Shown here one piece after another: positions 10,525 to 18,538 of a stretch of DNA of 64,000 nt. The stretch lies in the NCBI GenBank assembly GCA_965206405.1, contig CBDBJQ010000006.1, forward strand, positions 248,001 to 312,000, given 5' to 3'. The position numbers were made by a program, and so were the translations under genes. Position 1 is the stretch's first letter. Each line of letters opens with the position of its first letter. The notes beneath the pieces were generated by a model that did no database searches, was not told the DNA's origin, and saw only the letters and a program-made list of their open reading frames with translations. This DNA is from CBDBJQ01 sp965206405 (lineage in GTDB: Bacteria; Pseudomonadota; Alphaproteobacteria; UBA8366).

Positions 10525-13129
10525 TGACGATCTTGTTGGGGACGACAATGATCTTGCGCGGAACCTTGTCGCCCTGGATTCGCCGGACGCCCTCGAGACC
10601 CAGCGCCTTCTCTTCCGCCTTGGCCGCCTCGCAATCCCGCGGCATCTTGATCGTGCCCCGCAGCTTGCCGTTGACCTGGACGGCGAGGGTGACTGTCTCC
10701 TCCGCGCCGAGATAACGTGCATCGGCCTCGGGCCAGGGCATGCCGGCGAGCAGGGTGTCGTGTCCGAGCGCCTCCCAGATTTCCTCCGCCAGGTGCGGTG
10801 TTACCGGTGCCAGCAGCCGTATCGCAGTCTCGAGACTCGCGCGGCGGAGCCAGGCGCGCTCTTCGTCTTCGCCCCCGCCTTCAACGGCGAAAGTGGAAAC
10901 CGCGTTGGTCAGCTCGCGGATGCGGGCGACGGCGCGGTTGAAGCGGAAATTTTCGATGTCGTCGCCGACTGCAGCGATCGTGGCGTGGATCATGCGTAGC
11001 AGGGATTCACCAGCGGACGAAAACGTATCGGGAGCCACTGTGTCGGGCGCTGCCAGCGGTTCGGCAGAGTCTGTTGCCATCCGCCACAGCCTGTTCATGT
11101 AGCGCCAGGCGCCCTCGATGCCGGCCTCGGTCCATTCGAGGTCGCGCGCCACCGGCGAGTCGGACAACATGAACAGCCGCGCTGTGTCGGCGCCGTATGC
11201 AGCGATGATTATTTCCGGGTCGACCACGTTGCGCCGGGACTTGCTCATTTTCTCGACCCGGCCGACGGTCACCACCCCGCCGGTTTTGGTCTTGTACGCA
11301 CCATCGGTGCCGCGTACGACATCTTCCGGTGCCAGCCAGTTCCTGTCGTCGTCGCGGTAGGTCTCGTGAATGACCATGCCCTGGGTGAGGAGTCCGGTGA
11401 AGGGTTCGTCGAGCTCAAGGTGGCCCGTCTGGGTGAGCGCCCGCATGAACCAGCGCGAATACAGCAGGTGCAGGATCGCGTGCTCGATGCCGCCGATATA
11501 CTGGTCGACCGGGAGCCAGTAGGTGGCTTCGGCGGGCGTGAACAGCCGGTCCTGGTCGGCGGCGCAGAACTGCGCGAAGTACCAGGAGGATTCAAAGAAG
11601 GTATCGAACGTGTCGGTCTCGCGCTCGGCGGCACCGCCGCATTGTGGGCAGACGGTATGCTTCCAGTCCGGATGCCGGTCCAGCGGATTGCCCGGGGCAT
11701 CGAAATCGACATCCTCGGGCAGCTCGACCGGCAAATTGGCCTCGTCTACGGGCACCGTGCCGCAGCTGCCGCAGTGCACCATCGGCACCGGGCATCCCCA
11801 GTAGCGCTGGCGCGAGACCCCCCAGTCGCGCAGTCGGAACGACACGCAGGCCTCGCCGGCGCCGATACCGGCCAGCCGCGATGCTATTTCCCGCTTCGCC
11901 TCCTCGACCCCGAGTCCGTCCAGGAAGGCCGAGTTGATCACGACGCCGTCCTCGATATAGGCCTCGGTGCCAACCGTGAATCTGGCCGGGTCGGCCTCGC
12001 GCGGGGCGACCACGGGGATGACGTCGAGTTCGTATTTGCGGGCGAAGTCGAGATCGCGCTGGTCATGAGCCGGACAGCCGAAGATCGCCCCGGTGCCGTA
12101 CTCCATCAGCACGAAGTTGGCGACGAAGACCGGCAGTTCGCGGCCCTCGAGAAGTGGGTGACTGCCGGTGATTGCGGTTCGGTAGCCCGTTTTCTCGGCC
12201 GTTTCGACCGCCGCGGTGCTGGTCGAGGTCCGGTTGCACTCGGCGATGAACCTCTGCAGTTCCGGATCGTCTTCCGCCAGCGCGGCAGCAAGCGGATGGT
12301 TGGCGGCAACAGCGAGGAAGGTTGCACCAAACAGTGTGTCGTGTCGGGTGGTGAAGACCTCCAGCCGGTCGTCCAGAGAACCGTCGGGCGGACCGCCCGG
12401 TGAGCCACTTTTGCCTTCAAGGTCGAACAGGATGCGCGCGCCCTCGGACCGGCCGATCCAGTTCGTCTGCATGATACGCACGCGATTCGGCCACCGCTCC
12501 ATGGTCTCCAGCGCCTCGAGCAGCTCGTCAGCATAGGCGGTGGTTTTCAGGAACCAGTGCGCCACCAGTCGCCGCTCTACCGTCGCGCCGGAACGCCAAC
12601 CCTTGCCGTCGATCACCTGTTCATTGGCGAGCACCGTGTCCTCGACCGGATCCCAGTTGACCCAGGCCTTCTTCTTGTAGGCCAGCCCGGCTTTGTAGAA
12701 GTCGATGAACATCTTCTGTTCGTGGCGGTAATAGCGGGGATCGCAGGTCGAGAGCTCGCGGCTCCAGTCATACGAGAGACCCATGGTGCGCAGCTGCTTG
12801 CGCATGGTGTCGATGTTGCTACGGGTCCACTTGGCGGGATGCACCCGGTTTTCAAAGGCGGCGTTCTCGGCCGGCAGGCCGAAGGCGTCCCAGCCCATCG
12901 GATGGAGCACGTTGAAGCCCTGTGCCTTCTTGTAGCGGGCGACGACGTCGCCAATGGTGTAGTTGCGCACGTGGCCCATATGGATGCGCCCCGATGGGTA
13001 GGGAAACATCTCGAGGACGTAGTATTTGGGCTGGCCGGGGTCCTCAGCGCAGGCGAACGACCCCGCCTCTTCCCAGCGAGTCTGCCACTTTTGCTCGCAT
13101 GTCTTGAAGTTGTATGTGTCTTGGCTCAT
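10511..13129 (-). CDS. leuS: Leucine--tRNA ligase
   Basis: An 872-residue class I aminoacyl-tRNA synthetase. The HIGH-type motif HMGH is at residues 50-53 and the KMSKS loop at about 628. The editing (CP1) domain with GTGAIFGCPAHDQRD and the zinc-type segment VHCGSCG are present, as is the leucine-specific C-terminal region ending KIIVVPNKIVNVVL. Length is normal for bacterial LeuRS. It is the first gene of the minus-strand unit leuS-lptE-holA. Confidence 0.97.
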   Translation of the reverse strand: MSQDTYNFKTCEQKWQTRWEEAGSFACAEDPGQPKYYVLEMFPYPSGRIHMGHVRNYTIGDVVARYKKAQGFNVLHPMGWDAFGLPAENAAFENRVHPAKWTRSNIDTMRKQLRTMGLSYDWSRELSTCDPRYYRHEQKMFIDFYKAGLAYKKKAWVNWDPVEDTVLANEQVIDGKGWRSGATVERRLVAHWFLKTTAYADELLEALETMERWPNRVRIMQTNWIGRSEGARILFDLEGKSGSPGGPPDGSLDDRLEVFTTRHDTLFGATFLAVAANHPLAAALAEDDPELQRFIAECNRTSTSTAAVETAEKTGYRTAITGSHPLLEGRELPVFVANFVLMEYGTGAIFGCPAHDQRDLDFARKYELDVIPVVAPREADPARFTVGTEAYIEDGVVINSAFLDGLGVEEAKREIASRLAGIGAGEACVSFRLRDWGVSRQRYWGCPVPMVHCGSCGTVPVDEANLPVELPEDVDFDAPGNPLDRHPDWKHTVCPQCGGAAERETDTFDTFFESSWYFAQFCAADQDRLFTPAEATYWLPVDQYIGGIEHAILHLLYSRWFMRALTQTGHLELDEPFTGLLTQGMVIHETYRDDDRNWLAPEDVVRGTDGAYKTKTGGVVTVGRVEKMSKSRRNVVDPEIIIAAYGADTARLFMLSDSPVARDLEWTEAGIEGAWRYMNRLWRMATDSAEPLAAPDTVAPDTFSSAGESLLRMIHATIAAVGDDIENFRFNRAVARIRELTNAVSTFAVEGGGEDEERAWLRRASLETAIRLLAPVTPHLAEEIWEALGHDTLLAGMPWPEADARYLGAEETVTLAVQVNGKLRGTIKMPRDCEAAKAEEKALGLEGVRRIQGDKVPRKIIVVPNKIVNVVL

Positions 13130-13226
13130 TCCGGCACCCTTTGGCGCGGACCTGCAGTCTCTGCGATTTCTTTCCGGGCAATCTTTTCCCGCGACTTGCG
13201 GAGGTTGGCCAATGCGCCGGGATCGA

Positions 13227-13757
13227 TCAGCGGACCGACCCGACCCTGAGTTGCCGGGCCCGGGTCAGGATGGCGTTTTCCAGGTTCCGCACGGTCTTCC
13301 TGCTGACCTCGACATTGGACCAGCCACCGTCGCGCCCGCGTTTCTGCCAGAACACAGCGACGCGGAGACCATCAGAGCGGAGCGCGCTGTCGAGGATGTA
13401 AACGTTGACCTTGTAGCGCTCGTTCGGTGTCCCCTCGAGTTGGTGCCAGTCGGTGAGAATCACTCCGCCATAGGGATCGGCCTCGGAGATCGGCAGGAAA
13501 GAGACGGTGTCGAGGCTCGCGCGCCAGAGATAAGCGTTGACGCCGATTCCTGTGACCCGGGCGTTGCCGCCTCGCCCGAACCATTCGTCGAGAAGACCCT
13601 TGTTTGGGTCCCGGAGGGTCGAGCCTGTACTGGCCGGCGAACCGGCGCCGTCGCTGCTGACTTTATCGCCCGAGAGGCCGCAGCCGCTGACCAGGAACAG
13701 GATTGCGGCCAGGGCAAGGAATCGTGCAAAAGGGTGTCGCGTTGAGAAGAATTGCAT
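13227..13757 (-). CDS. DUF3576 domain-containing lipoprotein
   Basis: A 176-residue predicted lipoprotein. The signal peptide (FARFLALAAILFLVSGC) ends in the lipobox VSGC, and the mature part contains GIGVNAYLWRASLDTVSFLP, SEADPYGGVILTDWH and ARQLR, typical of the alphaproteobacterial DUF3576 family. The start at 13757 gives a good signal peptide; the frame stays open upstream to 14315 but that part is antisense to yggS. It lies 98 bp upstream of leuS on the same strand, an arrangement often seen for this family. The biochemical function is not known. Confidence 0.9.
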   Translation of the reverse strand: MQFFSTRHPFARFLALAAILFLVSGCGLSGDKVSSDGAGSPASTGSTLRDPNKGLLDEWFGRGGNARVTGIGVNAYLWRASLDTVSFLPISEADPYGGVILTDWHQLEGTPNERYKVNVYILDSALRSDGLRVAVFWQKRGRDGGWSNVEVSRKTVRNLENAILTRARQLRVGSVR

Positions 13758-13941
13758 GCGGGGGAGTATGCCGGGGACAGGCGAAGGATTCCAGAGGAAA
13801 TTGAGCCGGCGTGCGGCCTTCGCACAATTTTGCTTGGCATCTCGCCATCGCAAAACGGGCCGCCACCGCGGAACCTGATATGCTCCACACGAATGCTGGC
13901 ATCGCGAGAGAAAACGGCGACCGAAAAGGCAGGAAAACCGG

Positions 13942-14697
13942 ATGAACGAAGCGAGGGTGGCGGGGATTACCGATGCGCTGGCCGCAGTGCGGAGGCGCAT
14001 TGATGCAGCGGCCTGGGCGGCGGCGCGCGAGCCTGGCGATATAGCACTCTGCGCGATCTCCAAGACGCACGGTCCCGACCGCATCACCGAGGCTTTGGCG
14101 GCGGGCCAGGCGCTGTTCGGCGAGAACCGGGTCCAGGAGGCTGGGGTGAAATGGCCAACCCTGCGCGCAAGCCAGGGAAGCCAGGGAAGCCAGGGAAGCC
14201 AGGGAAGCCAGGGAAGCGAGGGAAGCCAGGGAAGCCAGGGTTCCTTCGCGCTGCACCTGATCGGCCCGCTCCAGACCAACAAGGTGCGCAAGGCCCTTGG
14301 CCTGTTCGACGCCATTCAGACGGTCGACCGGGCGAGCTTGGCGAAGGCCCTGGCGCGCGAGATGGACAAAGCCGGCCAGCGCCCCGAGTGCTACGTCCAG
14401 ATCAACACCGGCGACGAAGCGCAGAAGGCAGGCGTGCCGACAGCGGATGCCGATGTGTTCATCAAGGCCTGCCGCGACGAATACGATTTGCCCGTGGTCG
14501 GCCTGATGTGCATCCCGCCGTTCGACGAGGAGCCGTCGCCGCACTTCGCTCTACTCCAGGATATGGCCGCCCGCCACGGGCTCGACCGGCTGAGCATGGG
14601 CATGAGCGCGGATTACGAGACGGCGATCGCCTTCGGCGCGACGCTGGTGCGGGTCGGCACCGCCGTGTTTGGCCCGCGTGCGACGCCTATAACCTGA
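13942..14697 (+). CDS. YggS family pyridoxal phosphate homeostasis protein
   Basis: A 251-residue PLP-binding protein of the YggS/PROSC family, which buffers PLP rather than catalysing a known reaction. The Schiff-base lysine is in LCAISKTHGP (Lys41), followed by FGENRVQEA, HLIGPLQTNK and a C-terminal LSMGMSADYETAI with FG. Between the VQEA helix and the LHLIGP strand there is a Gly-Ser-Gln repeat insertion (about residues 77-101) encoded by a 9-bp tandem repeat. Normal homologues have a short unstructured segment here, so the insertion probably loops out at the surface. Confidence 0.95.
   Translation: MNEARVAGITDALAAVRRRIDAAAWAAAREPGDIALCAISKTHGPDRITEALAAGQALFGENRVQEAGVKWPTLRASQGSQGSQGSQGSQGSEGSQGSQGSFALHLIGPLQTNKVRKALGLFDAIQTVDRASLAKALAREMDKAGQRPECYVQINTGDEAQKAGVPTADADVFIKACRDEYDLPVVGLMCIPPFDEEPSPHFALLQDMAARHGLDRLSMGMSADYETAIAFGATLVRVGTAVFGPRATPIT
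14170..14241. repeat. Eight 9-bp tandem repeats inside yggS
   Basis: Eight consecutive copies of AGCCAGGGA (one with a C-to-G change, the last with A-to-T) encode a Ser-Gln-Gly run. Because the unit is a multiple of three, changes in copy number keep the frame open. Confidence 0.95.
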
Positions 14698-14734
14698 TTG
14701 CAGGCCGCGGCCTCAACCAGGGCGCCGTCAGGGA

Positions 14735-15253
14735 TCAGGGCTCAATCCGGATCCATGTGTCGGGACCACAGGCTTCCAGGACTGCAAGGGCATCCTTCCG
14801 GGCGAGCGCGACACAGCCCTCGGTCGGGGAGAAGTCGTCGCGGGCGATATGGAGAAAGATCGCGCTCCCCTGTCCCGCTTGCACGGGATCGTCGTTGTAG
14901 CCGATCACCGCGATGATGTCGTAGAGCGCATCCTCCCGCCACAACGCCTCGTGGCTCGCACCGAAAGGCAGCGTGACCAGCTGGTTGTAGTCGGGCGATG
15001 CCGGATCGTCGCACCAGCCCTGATCAGGAGAAAGCGCTTCGATCGGGAGTCCCGAGGCCGGCGCAGCGCCACGGTCGGGGCGGTAGAGAATCCGGCGTAG
15101 CGGCCAATCCCCGGCAGGGGTGGCCCCGTCGCCTTCCTGTTTGTCGGTGCGCACGCCGCCTCGCCCGAGGACACAGCGAAATTTCCGATCTCCAACCGTC
15201 AGCCGGCCGAGGATCGCATCGGAGGCCCGGATCTGTATCAGGGCGCTGTACAT
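14735..15253 (-). CDS. L,D-transpeptidase family (YkuD) protein
   Basis: A 172-residue YkuD-type protein. The catalytic stretch reads FLHIARDDFSPTEGCVAL, with the SxxGC-type Cys and upstream His of L,D-transpeptidases. It belongs to the shorter family related to YafK/ErfK proteins that lacks a clear signal peptide at this start. The ATG at 15253 overlaps the stop of the upstream McrC-like reading frame (TGATG), so it could be translated by reinitiation from that gene. Role: cross-linking or remodelling of peptidoglycan, by family. Confidence 0.87.
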   Translation of the reverse strand: MYSALIQIRASDAILGRLTVGDRKFRCVLGRGGVRTDKQEGDGATPAGDWPLRRILYRPDRGAAPASGLPIEALSPDQGWCDDPASPDYNQLVTLPFGASHEALWREDALYDIIAVIGYNDDPVQAGQGSAIFLHIARDDFSPTEGCVALARKDALAVLEACGPDTWIRIEP

Positions 15254-15815
15254 CAGCAAGCTTGGGGGGCGAGGTCTGCTATGGCGGCTTGCGTTTCGTG
15301 CAAGCTGGCGGCGTTTGGCAGAATCGCAACATCGGGAGGTTGATCCAAGACAGGGGTTTTCTCGTCATCAAGACGGGTCGGCCGGATCGAGAGCCAGAGG
15401 CCGTCTTCATACTCGAAGTCAAGAAGGCCGGGGAACTCATGGCTCCAAGGATAGAGCAAATATAACCACGGTGGGCTCTTGCTTCGCCCGCGACGCTGTC
15501 CGTCACGCCGGTATTTTCTGCCATGGGTGTAGAGCTGGTAGAGGTCGGCCTGCTGGATGCCCTGATGCCGGCAGCCCTGATGCTGGCCGCTTTGGGGCAG
15601 GCGTTTCCATTTAGCGTCCATCACTAGTACTGGCCTGCCGGTCTTTCTTGCCACGGTATCTGGCCTGAGGTGGAATTTCGGCCCGCTCCTGGGATGCCTG
15701 TTCTCCACCAAATGAGGACCCCGCTCCTGGTCCGAAACCTTCCAGTCAGGAAATAATTCCCGCCGCATCCGCTGGGTGGCATAGTCCTCGAAAATTTTGG
15801 GGCTTATACGCTTAA

Positions 15816-15983
15816 CTAGCCGCCGGGTTTCGCGAGTTTCCGAGGCTTCCGGCGGGTCGGGTCGGGTTTCCGTACAGCTGCAAACATCGCCCGCGCCACA
15901 CCTTCCGGGGTTGCGTCCAGCTTAATTTCTCGCGTGAGGGGCCGTCCACGCTTCCGGAGTATGGTTTTCATCTTGTCATCCAT
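15816..15983 (-). CDS. 55-residue basic protein with AT-hook-like N-terminus
   Basis: A small ORF from ATG 15983 to a TAG that lies inside the left terminal inverted repeat. It begins MDDKMKTILRKRGRPLTREI, where RKRGRPL resembles an AT hook, continues with DATPEGVARAMFAAV, and ends in a Lys/Arg/Pro-rich tail. It follows the endonuclease gene by 13 bp and is probably co-transcribed. I do not recognise the family. The TPEGVAR segment is similar to TPEDLAR in the unrelated small ORF at 18407-19619. It could be a DNA-binding controller, an accessory of transposition or an antitoxin-like protein. Confidence 0.6.
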   Translation of the reverse strand: MDDKMKTILRKRGRPLTREIKLDATPEGVARAMFAAVRKPDPTRRKPRKLAKPGG

Positions 15984-15996
15984 TGCATAGTTCCGG

Positions 15997-16716
15997 TCAG
16001 AACAGGTAGTATCGGAGGGACGTTTCAGCCACCTCTTTCAGGATGTCGAACATTTCCTCGCGCTTCCATTCCGGCTCGCGGAAGTACATTGAGACTGGGG
16101 CAAAACGATTCCTGTCCGATGAGCCGTCCTTTTTGAAAACGTGGGTCCGGTTGAGCGGGTAGAACTCGTTCATCATCGAGACCTTCGACATGACGAACGA
16201 GCTTTTGTCGTAGTCCTCCACGAAATCGCAGCCCCACCCGAAGCACACGAACGGCGTCAGATCCTCGTGGTTCATGGCCGCGCGTATCCCGATCAAGTTC
16301 TTTCCGAGTCGCTCGATTGCGTTGCCCTGTGCCTGCCGGGGCCGGCCCTCGGCCAGCCTTTCCTTGTTGGTGCCCTGTTTCTTGATCTCCGAAACCAGGA
16401 CGAGGCGGCGGTAATCGTCGTCCCCTTCCTTCAGGAGCCATATCACGCCGCCATCCGGCTTGATGGTGCGGTCGAGAAACGTCTGGTCGAACTCGACCCG
16501 GTGTCCCGCGACGCCGATCATGGTGATGAGCTGGCGATAGGACAGCTTGGTATCGAACACCAGGTTGTAGCCGTCGAGATTGTCCGACATGCGCTCTTCG
16601 AGATAACCGATACAGTCCTGCATAGCGGCGTGAATGGCCTTGTCACTACGTGCGGAATCCCTGTTTTTGGGGCGATGCTGTGCCTTGTTCTGGCGAAGGT
16701 CTTCCGACTTAGCCAT
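15997..16716 (-). CDS. EcoRI-family type II restriction endonuclease
   Basis: A 239-residue protein that aligns by eye with EcoRI/RsrI. The nuclease core is TIKPDGG (Asp88) and LVLVSEIKKQG (Glu110, Lys112), matching EcoRI Asp91, Glu111, Lys113 in motif and spacing. The EcoRI DNA-reading segment GNAIER is conserved at 131-136, as is the following PFVCFGWGCDF region (EcoRI FPYVLFLEGSNF). EcoRI itself is 277 residues, so this one is a little shorter at both ends. The reading frame looks intact. Specificity for GAATTC or a related site is an inference from GNAIER. It overlaps the methyltransferase gene by 8 bp. Confidence 0.87.
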   Translation of the reverse strand: MAKSEDLRQNKAQHRPKNRDSARSDKAIHAAMQDCIGYLEERMSDNLDGYNLVFDTKLSYRQLITMIGVAGHRVEFDQTFLDRTIKPDGGVIWLLKEGDDDYRRLVLVSEIKKQGTNKERLAEGRPRQAQGNAIERLGKNLIGIRAAMNHEDLTPFVCFGWGCDFVEDYDKSSFVMSKVSMMNEFYPLNRTHVFKKDGSSDRNRFAPVSMYFREPEWKREEMFDILKEVAETSLRYYLF

Positions 16717-17322
16717 CGTAGAAATAATGACCGTGCAGGCCCTCGATGTTGAAGATCAGGACCTCGCTGTGGAACAGCACGCCGTCGTAAATGTCCTTCG
16801 GCAAAGCGACGATGGCCGAGATCGGCGGGTAGGAACCGTCGAGAAATCGTTTCCACCGCTTGCTGCCTACCGTCTGGTTGAGCCGGAGCCCGTAGGGCGC
16901 GAACAGGACCAGGGGCACATCCTTGCCCCACAACTCCACGCTCTTGTGCAACCAGACTTCCGGCAACAGGGGGCGCCGCCCGAAATTGGCTGCAACCATG
17001 TCCCGCGTTTTGTCGTCGATGTTGAACGGGGGGTTGGCAATGACCAGGCCGGGGGGGGGGCTATTTCGCCAGGACGCACGCCGATGAAATCCCGGACGAT
17101 CGTGTCCGGCCAGCCCTGGTCCTCGATGTCGATCCCGACAGTCGGGAACCCCGCCTCCCGGAACGGGTCGAGCAGGGAACCGGCCCCGACACATGGATCA
17201 AGGACGAGACCGTCGATCCGTTCGTTCACAATATCGAACAGGAATCGGCTGACGGACGGCGGCGTATAAACCGTGGAGTCTTTGCCATTCCGGTAAAAGT
17301 CATTTCTATCTACACGATACAT
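16709..17322 (-). pseudogene. Adenine-specific DNA methyltransferase, frameshifted at a C10 tract
   Basis: Cognate modification gene of the R-M pair. The first frame (ATG 17322) gives YTPPSVSRFLFDIV and the SAM-binding motif LDPCVGAGSLLDPF (about residue 40-53). After a run of ten C on the coding strand (17060-17051) the frame is lost, and the catalytic motif ANPPFN and the rest (to RLNQTVGSKRWKRFL and HGHYFYDG) lie in the next frame. A tract of 8 or 11 C would give one continuous protein of about 204 residues. DPCVGAG plus NPPF marks an N6-adenine methyltransferase. The break may be phase variation, a true mutation or a homopolymer sequencing error. Confidence 0.82.
17051..17060. repeat. G10/C10 homopolymer in the methyltransferase gene
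   Basis: Ten consecutive G on the plus strand (C on the coding strand) lie between the SAM-binding and the catalytic motif of the methyltransferase. The present length puts the two halves out of frame; one more C would restore the frame. Confidence 0.95.
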
Positions 17323-17326
17323 CGCG

Positions 17327-18265
17327 CTACGCCACGAGTTCCCGGTACATCAGCCGCTTGCCAACCATACCGCGCGTGAGCGCCGCCATCTGGGCGACGG
17401 TATTGAGATCGCGGATGTTGTGCCGCCCGGCAAACTCGCGGACATAGCGGTCCAGATGCTTGGGGCTGACATGATGGAACGTCCCGTGATAACCCCGCTT
17501 GAGCATCGACCAGAAGGACTCCATGCCGTTGGTATGGGCTATGTCGCAGACGTACTCGCCCGCCGAGTGGCGGACGGTGCCGTGGTCGAAGGGCAGCCCC
17601 CGGTAAGCCGCGTGTTCGTCGGTGTAGACCGTCGCCCCCGGTGCCGCGCGGGCGGCAATGAAGCCCTGCAACGTGGCGGTGTCGGTGCCTCCAACAACAG
17701 CGGCGGAGATGTGCTTCGATCCCCGGTTCCGCGCACCGGCCACGGCCACCTTGCCGACGGTACCCCGGCCTGCCCGGAGTTTCCTGCGTCCGTGCTTATT
17801 CTTCTCCTTGCCCCCGATGTAGGTCTCGTCGACCTCGACGGGGCCGGGGAAGGGCAGGCCGACACCGGCCTCGAAACCCTCGCGGATGCGCTGCATCAGG
17901 AACCACGCGGTCGCCTGCCGGATGCCGAGATCGCGGTAGAGTTTCATGGGCGACGTACCCTTGAGGCCGGTGGTCATCATGTAGATCGCGATCGCCCACT
18001 TCTGGAAACCGACCTTCGATGACTGCATGACGGTGCCCTTTCTGACGCTGAAATGGGCGCGGCACCCGCGGCAGCGATACGGCATCGGGCGGCGGTTCTT
18101 CACGGGTACGGTCTCGACCGATCCGCAGTCCGGGCAGAACCGCCCGTCGGGCCAGCGCTGTTCCTCGAACCACGCCTCCGCTGCTGTGTCGTCGGGGAAC
18201 ATCTGAAACAATTCCAAGATGGTCAGCCCCTCGCGGTGCGATCTGCCTAGTGCTTTCTGTGCCAT
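17327..18265 (-). CDS. IS1595-family transposase
   Basis: A 312-residue transposase. An N-terminal zinc ribbon (FCPDCG ... YRCRGC, about 43-70) is followed by the ISXO2-like DDE domain: first acidic residue in VEVDETYIGGKEK (about 150), second in TVYTDEHAAY, and the HTNGMESFWSMLKRGYHG segment that carries the final catalytic residue. Zinc ribbon plus this catalytic domain defines the IS1595 family. It is intact and is the first gene of the element's operon, ending 4 bp before the methyltransferase start. Confidence 0.93.
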   Translation of the reverse strand: MAQKALGRSHREGLTILELFQMFPDDTAAEAWFEEQRWPDGRFCPDCGSVETVPVKNRRPMPYRCRGCRAHFSVRKGTVMQSSKVGFQKWAIAIYMMTTGLKGTSPMKLYRDLGIRQATAWFLMQRIREGFEAGVGLPFPGPVEVDETYIGGKEKNKHGRRKLRAGRGTVGKVAVAGARNRGSKHISAAVVGGTDTATLQGFIAARAAPGATVYTDEHAAYRGLPFDHGTVRHSAGEYVCDIAHTNGMESFWSMLKRGYHGTFHHVSPKHLDRYVREFAGRHNIRDLNTVAQMAALTRGMVGKRLMYRELVA

Positions 18266-18538
18266 GTCGACTCGTCCTTGTCAATTCGACCACCGATACC
18301 TAGTGTCTGGCTAGTTATATGATATTTAATCTGGGGTTGTCAATGGCTAGTTAAGCGTATAAGCTCTAGAATTTTGGGGTTATATACGAAAGTCACATCC
18401 GCGCCGCTAGGCATTGAAATCCTCCAGAATCTTTGTCGGGGCCAGCGCGCGGCGAGCCAGATCTTCCGGCGTCGTCTTGATCCGCGCGTCCTTTTCCAAC
18501 TCCGCCTTGTTCGGCTGGTAGCGGCTCGGTTTTACATT

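Larger units (their letters stand above)
15802..18364. mobile_element. IS1595-type transposon carrying an EcoRI-like R-M system
   Basis: A 2.56-kb element bounded by a perfect 20-bp inverted repeat, GCTTATACGCTTAACTAGCC at 15802-15821 and its complement at 18345-18364. All four genes lie on the minus strand in the order transposase, methyltransferase, endonuclease, small basic protein. A partial inner copy of the terminal motif (GGCTAGTTA) lies at 18309. CCCAAAATT flanks the element on both sides, immediately at the left end but five bases (TCTAG) outside the repeat on the right, so the exact right end is uncertain. IS1595-family elements make target duplications near this size and some are known to carry passenger genes. 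Confidence 0.82.
15253..18414 (-). pseudogene. McrC-like PD-(D/E)xK nuclease gene split by the R-M transposon
   Basis: Two pieces on the minus strand: 18414-18370 (15 codons, MPSGADVTFVYNPKI) and 15792-15253 (179 codons plus stop). Removing the transposon and one copy of the flanking CCCAAAATT joins them in frame into a protein of 194 residues. The large piece resembles the C-terminal nuclease part of McrC: IFEDYATQRMRREL, then a PD..DAK nuclease core (FHLRPDTVARK and VLVMDAKWK) and DLYQLYTHG. Full-length McrC is about 350 residues and works with McrB; neither an N-terminal McrC domain nor mcrB is present, so this was either a nuclease-only relative or already truncated. Its start overlaps the stop of the small ORF upstream. 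Confidence 0.7.

Noticed and set aside
13758..14315. Minus-strand extension of the DUF3576 frame with SLPWLPW repeats
   Set aside because: It is the antisense of the 9-bp repeat and core of yggS; the signal peptide and lipobox start at 13757.
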